In this document: piece by piece, positions 1-7,312 of the stretch
Position numbering within the stretch: position 1 is the stretch's first letter
Layout of the letters: each line of letters begins with the position of its first letter
Source of the DNA: Competibacteraceae bacterium UBA6584
Lineage (GTDB): Bacteria; Pseudomonadota; Gammaproteobacteria; Competibacterales; Competibacteraceae
Length of the DNA: 14,509 bases
Assembly: GCA_002433805.1 (NCBI GenBank)
Contig: DJIW01000044.1
Location: 1 to 14,509 of the forward strand
Direction: 5' to 3'
Translations under genes and position numbers: made by a program
The notes under the pieces: generated by a model
What the model saw: the letters and a program-made list of their open reading frames with translations, nothing else
What the model was told of the DNA's origin: nothing
Database searches by the model: none

Positions 1-12
1 GGATGATAGGAC

Positions 13-609
13 ATGCAATCTGATGGTGCAGCGCTACGACCGAGCAGCAAAGATGAAGAAAAACAGCCGGAAGTCAACCGGCGAAGCGTCCTCAAATGGG
101 CGGCGTGCGGCATCGGAGCGCTAGCCATCGCGCCCGATTTGCTTAAAGCGGGCATTTTAAACGAGCGTTCCCTGGTCTTCTATAACCCCAATACCGGAGA
201 AAGCGTGCGGCGGGTTTATTGGACGCCGCGCGACGGCTATATCCGCGAATCCATCGGGGAAATCAGTTGGGCTTTGCGCGACCATCACAACGGAGAAGTC
301 AAGCAATTCGACGCCGGCGTGTTGGATCAATTGTACGCTCTGCAATTGCAAATCGGCTCTATGACGCCGATTAACGTCATCAGCGGCTACCGCTCGCCGA
401 TCACCAACCAACGGCTGTCCGAAGGCAGCAGCCGGGTGGCGCGCAACAGTTATCACATGCAAGCAATGGCGCTGGACGTGCGGCTTCCGGGCGGTCGGAT
501 TTCCGATCTCTACCGCGCGGCGCGCTCGCTGGGCGCGGGCGGGGTCGGTTATTATCCGCGCTCCAACTTCATCCACATCGACAGCGGCCCGGTGCGGTAT
601 TGGAGCTAA
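13..609 (+). CDS. Tat-exported DUF882/YcbK-family murein peptidase-like protein
   Basis: A 198-residue protein of the DUF882 (YcbK, peptidase M15-like) family, whose members are periplasmic zinc enzymes or enzyme-like proteins acting on peptidoglycan cross-links. The N-terminus has a twin-arginine motif (NRRSVLK, residues 22-28) followed by a hydrophobic stretch to about residue 46, so Tat export as a folded protein is likely. The catalytic half carries SGYRSP (124-129), H148 and D155 in a SYHMQ...ALDVR block, and H188 in FIHIDSGP. H148, D155 and H188 fit the expected zinc ligands. In-frame stops at positions 4-9 (TGA, TAG) mean no earlier start is possible. The gene converges on dctM across a shared terminator and has no visible functional link to its neighbours. 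The family assignment is firm; the exact bond cleaved is not known. Confidence 0.88.
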   Translation: MQSDGAALRPSSKDEEKQPEVNRRSVLKWAACGIGALAIAPDLLKAGILNERSLVFYNPNTGESVRRVYWTPRDGYIRESIGEISWALRDHHNGEVKQFDAGVLDQLYALQLQIGSMTPINVISGYRSPITNQRLSEGSSRVARNSYHMQAMALDVRLPGGRISDLYRAARSLGAGGVGYYPRSNFIHIDSGPVRYWS

Positions 610-627
610 GTTCGCGTTGAATGGCGC

Positions 628-668
628 AAAAACAACAGGGGGCGGCTTCGGCCGCCCCTGTTGTTTTA
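628..668. terminator. Bidirectional intrinsic terminator with UUCG tetraloop
   Basis: A long stem with arms at 629-646 and 651-667 pairs throughout except for one bulged G. It is closed by a C(TTCG)G tetraloop, a known extra-stable RNA loop. The outer part of the stem is AAAACAACA/TGTTGTTTT, so a U-tract follows the GC-rich core on either strand. It lies between the convergent peptidase gene and dctM and can stop transcripts from both sides. Confidence 0.88.
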
Positions 669-678
669 AAGCAACCGC

Positions 679-1956
679 TTAGAACAGCAGCCGGGGGAGG
701 AACAAGCTGATCTGCGGCACATAGGTAATGATGATCAAGAAGCTCAACATGATCATCAACCAGGGCATGGCGGCCTTCACTACATCCCACAACGGCATCC
801 CGGTGACGCCGGAGGTCACGAACAGATTCAAGCCCACCGGCGGCGTGATCATGCCGATTTCCATGTTCACCGTCATGATGATACCCAAATGCACCGGATC
901 GATGCCGAGCTGGGTGGCGATCGGAAAAAAGATCGGAGCCAAAATTAACAGAATCGACGACGGCTCCATGAAGTTGCCGGCGATCAGCAGGATGATGTTG
1001 ACCACGATCAGGAACTGCCAGGGGGCCAGACCCCAGCCGACGATGGTTTCAGCCATGGTCTGCGGGATGCGCTCGGTGGTCAGCACATGGGCGAACAGCA
1101 TGGCGTTGGCGATGATGAACAGCAGCATCACCGTCACCTTGGCGGCTTCGCCGAACACGTGCGGCACATCTTTCCAGGTCATGTCCTTGTGGATAACCAT
1201 GGCGACGAAGAAAGCGTAGACCGCCGCCACCGCCGCCGCTTCCGTCGCGGTGAAAATGCCGCCGTAAATGCCGCCCATCACCACGAAAATCAAACCCAAC
1301 CCCCAAATCGCGTCCTTGGCCGCGATCATCAGCTCGCCAAAGGAGGCCCGCGGCTGGGTCGGAATCTTGAATTTGCGAGCGCTGATATAAATGGCTGCCA
1401 TCAGCATCAGACCGAGCAGGAGGCCGGGAATTACACCGGCCATAAACAACTGGCCAACCGAGGTTTCGGTCGCGGCCCCGTACACCACCATGACGATGGA
1501 CGGCGGGATCAAGATACCCAAGGTACCCGCGTTGCAGATGATGCCAGCGGCGTATTTCTGCGGATAACCCGATTTAACCATCGCGCCGATGACGATGGAG
1601 CCAATGGCGGCCACCGTGGCCGGCGAGGAGCCGGATACCGCCGCGAACAACATGCAGGCCAACACCGACGCGATAGCCAGCCCGCCGTGTAGATGGCCAA
1701 CCGCCGCAATGGCGAAGCGGATCAGCCGCCGGGCTACCCCACCGGTGGTCAAAAACGCCGAGGCGAGGATGAAAAACGGGATTGCCAACAGGGTGTAATG
1801 CTCCATGGTGTCGAACAGCTTGAGCGACATGGAGGCCAGCGAATCGTTGGTGAAGAACAGGATGGTCAGAATGCTGGCCAAGCCCAGGGAGAAGGCGATC
1901 GGCACCCCGATGATCAGCAAGGCGAACAATACGGTGAACAGGAACAGCGTAGTCAT
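679..1956 (-). CDS. dctM: TRAP dicarboxylate transporter large permease DctM
   Basis: A 425-residue, very hydrophobic protein of the normal DctM length, with about 11-12 predicted membrane segments across its whole length. Family hallmarks include the Gly/Pro-rich segments GTLGILIPPSI (about 145-155), FTATEAAAVAAVY (about 235-247) and the late MITPPVGLNLFV block (about 370-381). In the TRAP family this subunit forms the sodium-driven elevator path that takes substrate from the DctP-DctQ complex. Its ATG overlaps the dctQ stop as ATGA (1953-1956), indicating translational coupling, and an AGGAGA Shine-Dalgarno sits 7 bases upstream inside dctQ. It is the last gene of dctPQM and ends just before the shared terminator. 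Substrate is judged from DctP. Confidence 0.95.
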   Translation of the reverse strand: MTTLFLFTVLFALLIIGVPIAFSLGLASILTILFFTNDSLASMSLKLFDTMEHYTLLAIPFFILASAFLTTGGVARRLIRFAIAAVGHLHGGLAIASVLACMLFAAVSGSSPATVAAIGSIVIGAMVKSGYPQKYAAGIICNAGTLGILIPPSIVMVVYGAATETSVGQLFMAGVIPGLLLGLMLMAAIYISARKFKIPTQPRASFGELMIAAKDAIWGLGLIFVVMGGIYGGIFTATEAAAVAAVYAFFVAMVIHKDMTWKDVPHVFGEAAKVTVMLLFIIANAMLFAHVLTTERIPQTMAETIVGWGLAPWQFLIVVNIILLIAGNFMEPSSILLILAPIFFPIATQLGIDPVHLGIIMTVNMEIGMITPPVGLNLFVTSGVTGMPLWDVVKAAMPWLMIMLSFLIIITYVPQISLFLPRLLF

Positions 1957-2525
1957 GGCGCTTTCTCCTGGCGGGGCTGAGCGGCGGCAGGATGTAGCGT
2001 CTCGGAGGTTTCCACCGCTTCGATGGCTTCGCGAGCTTCATCGGCTAACTGCAAGCCGGCTTGTCGGCCGAGGATGGTATTCCAGGCGACTTGCAGCAAT
2101 CGCAGCAGCGCCAAGGCCAAGCCGAGCGGCAGCATGATGAAGGGCACCCAGCGCGGGATCGGCAAATCCTGGGCTTCGATGCCGATGGTGTAGAGCTTGT
2201 AAACGTATTGCGTCGCGCCCACCAGCAGGATGATGCAGTAAGCACAGCAACATAATACGGCGATCAAGCCGACGATACGGCGCAAATGGGGTGGGAATTG
2301 ACGCACGATGACATCGATGCCGATGTGCGCGCCCACCTTGATTCCGTAGGAGATACCGAAAAGAACCAGCCAAGCGAACAGATAAGTCGTCAATTCCAGC
2401 GCCCAGCCAAAACCGGTGCCAAAGATGTAACGGGCGATCACCTGGCTGAAGGTGATGGCGGTCATCAACGCCAGCAGCAGCGCGATAAACCCTTCCTCCA
2501 GTTGCTGAATGATGCGGGTCGGCAT
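1953..2525 (-). CDS. dctQ: TRAP dicarboxylate transporter small permease DctQ
   Basis: A 190-residue protein with four hydrophobic segments, the usual DctQ topology. It helps DctM bind the loaded DctP in the inner membrane. The family signature region lies around FGTGFGWALELTTYLFAWLV (about 36-55), followed by GIKVGAHIGIDV. The open frame extends 13 codons further upstream, but I place the start at the ATG at 2525. There GGAGA lies 7 bases upstream, and MPTRIIQQLEE is a normal DctQ N-terminus, whereas the extension overlaps the intercistronic stem-loop. The C-terminal tail of roughly 30 residues is rich in Ala and Glu and carries the Shine-Dalgarno for dctM. Confidence 0.92.
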   Translation of the reverse strand: MPTRIIQQLEEGFIALLLALMTAITFSQVIARYIFGTGFGWALELTTYLFAWLVLFGISYGIKVGAHIGIDVIVRQFPPHLRRIVGLIAVLCCCAYCIILLVGATQYVYKLYTIGIEAQDLPIPRWVPFIMLPLGLALALLRLLQVAWNTILGRQAGLQLADEAREAIEAVETSETLHPAAAQPRQEKAP

Positions 2526-2540
2526 AAAGATTTCTCCAGC

Positions 2541-2583
2541 GCGAGCACAAACAAACCTCCCCACTGTTGAGAGCGTGGGGAGG
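2541..2583 (-). terminator. Stem-loop with U-rich tract between dctP and dctQ
   Basis: A perfect 9-bp stem (2556-2564 with 2575-2583, CCTCCCCAC/GTGGGGAGG) with a 10-base loop. On the minus strand it is followed at once by TTTGTTTGTG. The position, after the binding-protein gene and before the permease genes, fits a leaky terminator or an mRNA-stabilising hairpin. Either would keep DctP in excess over DctQM. The U-tract is interrupted by G, so full termination is not expected. Confidence 0.6.
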
Positions 2584-2597
2584 GCCAGAGCGTGGAA

Positions 2598-3590
2598 TTA
2601 CGGCTTGTTGGCCGCGCGGGCGGCGTCGACGACATCCTTGCCGATCTTATCGGTGAATTTGTCGTAGACCGGTTTCATCGCCGTCTGCCAGGCCGTGCGT
2701 TGCTCGGCGCTGAAGGGCAGAATTTGAGTCTTGCCGGAATCCTTGATCTTCTGACGGTCTCCATCGTTGAGCGCGCTGGAGGACTTGTTGACCTCGGTGG
2801 TCACCTCGGCCAGGATCTTTTCCAGGGTCGCGCGCACGTCGGCGGGCAAGTCGCTCCAGAATTTGGCGTTGGCGACCACCATGTAACCCAGATAGCCGTG
2901 GTTGGATTCGGTGAAGAAGGGTTGCACTTCAAAGAATTTCTGCGAATAGGCATTCGACCACGGGTTTTCCGCGCCGTCGACCACTCCGGTTTCCAGCGCT
3001 TGGTAAACTTCGGCGAAGGCCAATTTTTGCGGGACGCCGCCGACCGCCTTGAATTGCGCTTCGAGAATATCGGACGCTTGAATGCGGAATTTCAAACCCT
3101 TGGCGTCGTCCGGCATTTTCAGCGCCTTCTTGGCCGAGAGCTGCTTCATGCCGTTATCCCAATAGGCCAGGCCGGTCATCCCTTTCTTCGACAGCGAATT
3201 GAGGATGCCCTTGCCGGTGGCGCTGTTGTGGAAACGGTGGACCGCCGCGATGTCGTCGAACAGAAACGGTAGATCGAATACCTGAATCTGATCGGTGTAG
3301 CGGTCGAACTTCGACAGCGAAGGCGCGATCAACTGCACGTCGTTGAGCAGCAGCGCCTCCAGTTCCTTGCCGTCGCCGAACAGTTGCGAGTTGGGAAACA
3401 CCTCGACCTTCACCTTGCCGGCCAAGCGCTCCTCGGCCAATTTTTTGAACATCAATGCGCCTTGGCCCTTGGGAGTGCCATCGGCCACGACATGCGAAAA
3501 CTTGATCACGGTTTGGGCGCTGGCGATTCCGGCCAACAGCGTCAAGGCAGCGCCGCCGACCAAGGCGCGGATAATTGAATGACGGGACAT
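2598..3590 (-). CDS. dctP: TRAP periplasmic C4-dicarboxylate-binding protein DctP
   Basis: A 330-residue periplasmic solute receptor. It has a Sec signal peptide (residues 1-25, ending GIASA|Q), then the DctP domain. The blocks KVEVFPNSQLFGDGKE (61-76), VFDLPFLFDDIAAV (104-117), GLKFRIQASD (165-174, with R169 as the expected carboxylate-binding arginine) and AFAEVYQALETGVVDG (191-206) match Rhodobacter-type DctP closely as I recall it. Malate, succinate or fumarate are therefore the likely ligands. The start is supported by AAAGGAGAG upstream of the ATG. It is the first gene of dctPQM. Its ligands are the same acids that the neighbouring SmtAB enzyme would use (malate) and release (succinate); that link is inference. 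Confidence 0.93.
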   Translation of the reverse strand: MSRHSIIRALVGGAALTLLAGIASAQTVIKFSHVVADGTPKGQGALMFKKLAEERLAGKVKVEVFPNSQLFGDGKELEALLLNDVQLIAPSLSKFDRYTDQIQVFDLPFLFDDIAAVHRFHNSATGKGILNSLSKKGMTGLAYWDNGMKQLSAKKALKMPDDAKGLKFRIQASDILEAQFKAVGGVPQKLAFAEVYQALETGVVDGAENPWSNAYSQKFFEVQPFFTESNHGYLGYMVVANAKFWSDLPADVRATLEKILAEVTTEVNKSSSALNDGDRQKIKDSGKTQILPFSAEQRTAWQTAMKPVYDKFTDKIGKDVVDAARAANKP

Positions 3591-3752
3591 ACGGGCTTCT
3601 CTCCTTTGCGGTTTATTCGTGTTACTTGCTTAACAACGTTAAATTAAAAGGGCTGGCGGCACTAAGAAGCCGAGCCTGGAATAAGAATAGAAGAAATATG
3701 GCAAAGGGGAGAAAAAGCTGCGCCGGCGAGCGCCGTTGTCCGGAAAACACCC
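3591..3752 (-). promoter_or_regulatory. dctPQM upstream region with TTAACaacGTTAA palindrome
   Basis: This 162-base gap between yadH and dctP must hold the dctPQM promoter. It contains a perfect 5+3+5 inverted repeat, TTAACAACGTTAA, at 3630-3642 about 40 bases before the dctP start, inside an AT-rich patch unlike the GC-rich surroundings. A strong Shine-Dalgarno follows. I found no convincing sigma-54 element of the kind seen at many dct promoters, and no sigma-70 pair good enough to place. The palindrome could be an operator. Confidence 0.35.
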
Positions 3753-4550
3753 TCAGCCGCGGATGCCGGTTCCGCGCTTGAGCAACCACAAACTGCAGCC
3801 GAACAAAGCCGCGTCCAACAGGACAATGATGGCGAAGGCGGTGGCGATATTGATATCCGATACGCCCAGCAGCCCGTAGCGGAACGCATTGACCATGTAC
3901 AGGATGGGATTGAACAGGGAAACGTCCTGCCAAAACGGCGACAGCATTTTGATGGAATAAAAGATGCCGCCGAGATAAGTCAACGGCGTCAGCACGAAAG
4001 TCGGAATGACCGAAATATCGTCGAAACTCTTGGCGAAGATGCCGTTGATTAACCCGCCGAGCGCGAACAGCACCGAGGTCAGCAAGATGACCAGCAAGGT
4101 CAGCATCGGATGCTGCCAATGCAAGTCAGCGAAAAACAGCGAAATCGCCGTGACCACCACGCCCACCGCCAAGCCGCGCGCCGCGCCGCCGCCGACGAAA
4201 CCCAGGACGATGATGGCGTTGGGCAGCGGCGACACCAGCAACTCCTCGATATGCCGCTGGAATTTGGCGCTGAAAAACGACGAGACGACATTGGAATAGG
4301 CGTTGGTGATCACCGCCATCATGATCAGGCCCGGCGCGATGTATTGGGTGTAGGAAAACCCGTCCACCGGCCCGAGTTGGCTGCCGATCAGCTTGCCGAA
4401 GATGATGAAGTACAAGGCGGTGGTGATCGCCGGCGGCAGCAAGGTTTGAATCCATATTCGCAAAAAGCGCAGGGTTTCCTTGATCAGGATGGTTTGAAGC
4501 GCGATGAAATGCGCGCGCGGGTTCCCGCGCGCGGGCTGGTCCGGAATCAC
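3753..4550 (-). CDS. yadH: ABC-2 type exporter permease, YadH family
   Basis: A 265-residue inner-membrane protein with about six membrane segments, matching E. coli YadH along its whole length as I recall it. Conserved stretches include LRIWIQTLLPPAIT (30-43), YFIIFGKLIGS (47-57), SSFFSAKFQRHIEELLVSPLP and the late VLTPLTYLGGIFYS block. It should pair with the YadG ATPase to form an exporter of unknown substrate. The start is GTG at 4550 with a weak GAGAG upstream. It gives about 14 more N-terminal residues than E. coli YadH, and no better start is visible. YadG is normally the gene immediately upstream on the same strand. Here yadG ends at 9941, so the pair is separated by about 5.4 kb of opposite-strand genes. 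Confidence 0.92.
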   Translation of the reverse strand: MIPDQPARGNPRAHFIALQTILIKETLRFLRIWIQTLLPPAITTALYFIIFGKLIGSQLGPVDGFSYTQYIAPGLIMMAVITNAYSNVVSSFFSAKFQRHIEELLVSPLPNAIIVLGFVGGGAARGLAVGVVVTAISLFFADLHWQHPMLTLLVILLTSVLFALGGLINGIFAKSFDDISVIPTFVLTPLTYLGGIFYSIKMLSPFWQDVSLFNPILYMVNAFRYGLLGVSDINIATAFAIIVLLDAALFGCSLWLLKRGTGIRG

Positions 4551-4689
4551 GGTGCGTTCTCTCGTTGCAAATGGGGATTAACTACTATACTGCACGGAGA
4601 ACGCCTCGACATGACCGAGACCCCCGCTCGGTCGTGGCCAACGAGAGACCCGATCTTAAAATCCGCGATCTAACAGCCTGGAACTTACT
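4551..4689 (+). promoter_or_regulatory. Divergent yadH/smtA regulatory region with nested inverted repeats
   Basis: This 139-base divergent gap must hold the smtA promoter and, if yadH is now cut off from yadG, a yadH promoter too. A sigma-70-like pair on the plus strand is TTGCAA (4565-4570) and TATACT (4586-4591) with a 15-base spacer, shorter than ideal. A perfect 10-bp inverted repeat, TCTCTCGTTG (4558-4567) and CAACGAGAGA (4639-4648), brackets that promoter. Inside it lies a hairpin, GACCGAG (4613-4619)/CTCGGTC (4627-4633), extendable to 10 bp with one G-T pair. Paired operators or a leader RNA fold are possible. smtA itself has only a weak GGA as ribosome site. Confidence 0.4.
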
Positions 4690-5979
4690 ATGTCAGACGA
4701 AAACATCGAAGCTAACGACGGCGCGCCTGATTTTTCGGACCCGCCGCAAACTCCCCCGCGCTCCGCGCCCGATGCGGAACCCAAGTTACCGATGCAGGGG
4801 ATTCGGGTGCTGGACCTCGGCACCTTTCTGGCCGGGCCGCACGCGGCCTCGGTGCTGGGCGAGTTCGGGGCCGAGCTGTTGAAAATCGAACATCCCATCG
4901 CCGGCGATCCGATGCGCCGCTTCGGCACGCCGACCAAGCGCCACGACGCCACCCTGGCGTGGCTGAGCGAGGCGCGCAACCGCAAGTCGGTCACCATCGA
5001 TTTGCGCCAGCAGGAAGGCGTCCAGCTTTTTTTGCGGCTGATCGAAAAATCCGACGTGCTGATCGAGAATTTCCGGCCCGGAACGATGGAGGAGTGGGGG
5101 CTGGGCTGGCCGCGCCTGCGGGAAGCCAACCCGCGTCTGATTTACTTGCAGGTGTCGGGCTACGGCCAAACCGGCCCGTACCGCCGCCGCTCGGGCTTCG
5201 CCCATATCGCCCACGCCTACGGCGGCCTGTCGTACTTGGCCGGATTCCCCGGCGAAACCCCGGTGGTGCCCGGCACCGTGCCGCTCGGCGATTATTTTTC
5301 CAGCCTGTACGGGGCCATCGGCATCATGATGGCGCTGCGCCACCGCGAAAAGATCGGGCGCGGCCAAGTCATCGACATCGCGATTTACGAGTCAGTGTTC
5401 CGGCAACTGGACGAAATCGCCGCCTCCTACGGCCTGTTCGGCAAGGTGCGCGAGCGGGAAGGCTCCGGCAGTTTCGTCGCGGTGCCGCACGGCCATTTCC
5501 GCACCCAGGACGACAAATGGGTGGCCATCGCCTGCACCACCGACAAGATGTTCGAGCGGCTGGCCGAGGCGATGGAGCGGCCGGAACTGGCGTCCTCGGC
5601 GCTCTACGGCCAACAGCGCAAGCGGCTGGCGGCGCGCGGCGAAGTCAATCAAATCGTGATCGATTGGGTGGGGGCATTGCCGCGCGCGGAGGTGTTGGAG
5701 CGCTGCCTCAACTGCGAGGTGCCGGTCGGCAAACTCAACAGCATCGCCGACATCTTCGAGGACGAGCATTTTCAGGCCCGAGGCAATCTGGTGCGGCTCG
5801 AAGAACCCGGTCTGGGCGAGGTAGTGATTCCCGGCGTGGTGCCGACGCTGTCGGCCACGCCCGGCCGAATCACCAATCTGGGCCCGGCGCTGGGCAACGC
5901 CACCTACGAGATTATGCGGGAACTGCTCGACCTCTCGGCCGAGGAAATCAAACACTTGCGCCAGCGCAAGATCATCTAA
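4690..5979 (+). CDS. smtA: Succinyl-CoA:malate CoA-transferase subunit A (class III CoA transferase)
   Basis: A 429-residue CaiB/BaiF (class III) CoA transferase. The fold signature is clear: GIRVLDLGTFLAGP (37-50), LGEFGAELLKIEHP (56-69), NRKSVTIDL (97-105), ENFRPG (126-131), GYGQTGPY (157-164) and the catalytic aspartate D201 in LGDYFSSLYG. As the SmtA half of SmtAB it would move CoA from succinyl-CoA to (S)-malate, giving malyl-CoA and succinate; the Chloroflexus enzyme also accepts citramalate. The call rests on tandem arrangement with an SmtB-like paralogue and on mcl and mct downstream. On its own it could only be called a Frc-family transferase. The first 34 residues are an acidic, Pro-rich extension before the domain. 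smtB follows after 36 bases. Confidence 0.8.
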   Translation: MSDENIEANDGAPDFSDPPQTPPRSAPDAEPKLPMQGIRVLDLGTFLAGPHAASVLGEFGAELLKIEHPIAGDPMRRFGTPTKRHDATLAWLSEARNRKSVTIDLRQQEGVQLFLRLIEKSDVLIENFRPGTMEEWGLGWPRLREANPRLIYLQVSGYGQTGPYRRRSGFAHIAHAYGGLSYLAGFPGETPVVPGTVPLGDYFSSLYGAIGIMMALRHREKIGRGQVIDIAIYESVFRQLDEIAASYGLFGKVREREGSGSFVAVPHGHFRTQDDKWVAIACTTDKMFERLAEAMERPELASSALYGQQRKRLAARGEVNQIVIDWVGALPRAEVLERCLNCEVPVGKLNSIADIFEDEHFQARGNLVRLEEPGLGEVVIPGVVPTLSATPGRITNLGPALGNATYEIMRELLDLSAEEIKHLRQRKII

Positions 5980-6015
5980 GCCGCCGGTCCGACACGATTT
6001 CCAGGAGCGTCATCC

Positions 6016-7242
6016 ATGACAACGCCTACCCACGAAGAAAATTTACCGCTGTCCGGCATCCGGGTCATCGATGTGGCCACGGTCATCGCCGGCCCGTACT
6101 GCGCCGGCATCCTCGGCGAATTCGGGGCCGATGTGCTGAAGGTGGAACACCCGATCGGCGGGGATATTTGCCGGAAGTACGGAACGCCGACCCAGCGCGG
6201 CGATACCCTGGCCTGGCTCAGCGAAGCGCGCAATAAGAAATCCGTCACCATCGACCTGCACCGCCGCGAGGGGGTCGAGGTCTTCAAGAAGCTGATCGAA
6301 AAAGCCGACGTGCTGTGCGAAAACTTCCGGCCCGGCACCCTCGAAAAATGGGGCCTGCCCTGGGAGACCCTACACGAGATCAATCCGGGACTGATCATGC
6401 TGCGGGTCACCGGCTACGGTCAGACCGGTCCCTACAAGGACAGGCCCGGCTTCGCCCGCATCGCCCACGCCGTCGGCGGAATCGCTTACCTGTCGGGGAT
6501 GCCCAAGGGCACGCCGGTCACACCGGGATCGACCACCCTGGGCGATTATCTGACCGGCTTGTACGGCTGCCTCGGCGTGTTGATGGCGCTACGCTATCGC
6601 GAGCAGACCGGCATCGGCCAGTATATCGACGCGGCGCTGTATGAATCGGTGTTCCGCTGCACCGACGAACTGGCTCCGGCCTATGCCATGTTCGGACAGG
6701 TGCGCGAGCGCCACGGGCCGACCCACAACGATTTCGCCTGTCCCTACGGCCATTTTCCGACCAAGGAAGACGGCAAGTGGGTGGCCATCGCCTGCGCCAC
6801 CGACAAGCTGTTCGCGCGGCTGGCCGAGGCGATGGGCCGGCCGGAACTGGCCTCGTCCAGCCTCTACGGCGATCAGAAAACCCGGCTGGAGAACCGGCAC
6901 GATGTCAACGAAATCGTGCGCGACTGGTGCGGCTCGCTGACGCGGGATGAAGTGTTGAAACGCTGCAACGCGACCGGCGCGCCGGCCGGGCCGCTGAACA
7001 ACATCGCCGACATCTTCGGCGACCGGCAATTCCACGCCCGGCGCAATTTGGTGTCGATGGATGTCGAGGATCTGGGCGAAACCGTCATCGTGCCCAACGT
7101 GATTCCCCGTTTGTCCGAGACGCCGGGTAGAATCCGCCATCTCGGTCCCCGGCTCGGCGAACATACCGAGTCGATCCTGACCGACTTGTTGGGCATGAAC
7201 GCGGACGAAATCGGCGAATTGCGCAAGAAACGGGTTATTTGA
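6016..7242 (+). CDS. smtB: Succinyl-CoA:malate CoA-transferase subunit B (class III CoA transferase)
   Basis: A 408-residue class III CoA transferase, a clear paralogue of the gene before it and very close to Chloroflexus SmtB as I remember it. Shared stretches include GIRVIDVATVIAGPYCA (14-30), FGADVLKVEHPIGGD (36-50), PGFARIAHAVGG (144-155), GTPVTPGSTTL (165-175) and ALYESVFRC. The catalytic aspartate should be D177 in LGDYLTGLYG. With SmtA it would form the heteromeric enzyme making malyl-CoA from malate and succinyl-CoA in the cytoplasm. AGGAG 8 bases before the ATG supports the start. A strong terminator-like hairpin follows the stop, so smtAB may be transcribed more than the genes behind it. 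No key residue is missing. Confidence 0.88.
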   Translation: MTTPTHEENLPLSGIRVIDVATVIAGPYCAGILGEFGADVLKVEHPIGGDICRKYGTPTQRGDTLAWLSEARNKKSVTIDLHRREGVEVFKKLIEKADVLCENFRPGTLEKWGLPWETLHEINPGLIMLRVTGYGQTGPYKDRPGFARIAHAVGGIAYLSGMPKGTPVTPGSTTLGDYLTGLYGCLGVLMALRYREQTGIGQYIDAALYESVFRCTDELAPAYAMFGQVRERHGPTHNDFACPYGHFPTKEDGKWVAIACATDKLFARLAEAMGRPELASSSLYGDQKTRLENRHDVNEIVRDWCGSLTRDEVLKRCNATGAPAGPLNNIADIFGDRQFHARRNLVSMDVEDLGETVIVPNVIPRLSETPGRIRHLGPRLGEHTESILTDLLGMNADEIGELRKKRVI

Positions 7243-7254
7243 TCCTTCACCGCG

Positions 7255-7299
7255 CGCCCGTCGCCGCTCGCCGGAGCCGGCGGCGGGCGAAATTTTTTT
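7255..7299 (+). terminator. Intrinsic terminator/attenuator between smtB and mcl
   Basis: Arms 7255-7269 and 7274-7289 form about 15 pairs (CGCCCG/CGGGCG, one T-G pair, CGCCG/CGGCG, one bulged C, CTC/GAG) around a four-base loop GCCG. AAA and then seven T residues (7293-7299) follow. The mcl Shine-Dalgarno GGAGAG begins at 7300, directly after the U-tract. The structure is a textbook terminator inside what otherwise looks like one operon, so mcl and mct would depend on read-through or on another promoter. Confidence 0.7.
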
Positions 7300-7312
7300 G
7301 GAGAGCCATCCG

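Noticed and set aside
2592..3272. 226-codon plus-strand open frame opposite dctP
   Set aside because: It is antisense to a clear DctP with signal peptide and ribosome site; no domain is recognised.
3705..3745. Possible terminator behind yadH on the minus strand (GC-rich repeat then five T residues)
   Set aside because: The T-run is real, but I could only form stems of about 4 bp, too weak to call.
4611..4673. 20-residue upstream open frame (starts MTETPARSW) before smtA
   Set aside because: It has GGAGA about 10 bases upstream, but the predicted promoter would put the RNA start at about that same site. The peptide shows no regulatory codon run. Possible, not supported.
4959..6236. 425-codon plus-strand open frame spanning the smtA/smtB junction
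   Set aside because: It is an out-of-frame reading of smtA and smtB. Its composition is Arg/Pro/Gly-rich as expected for a GC-rich shadow frame.
4690..7242. Oxalate-type formyl-CoA transferase (Frc) or carnitine CoA transferase (CaiB) function for the twin transferases
   Set aside because: No oxalyl-CoA decarboxylase or carnitine gene is nearby, the two are tandem and SmtB-like, and mcl and mct follow. It remains a fallback if phylogeny disagrees.
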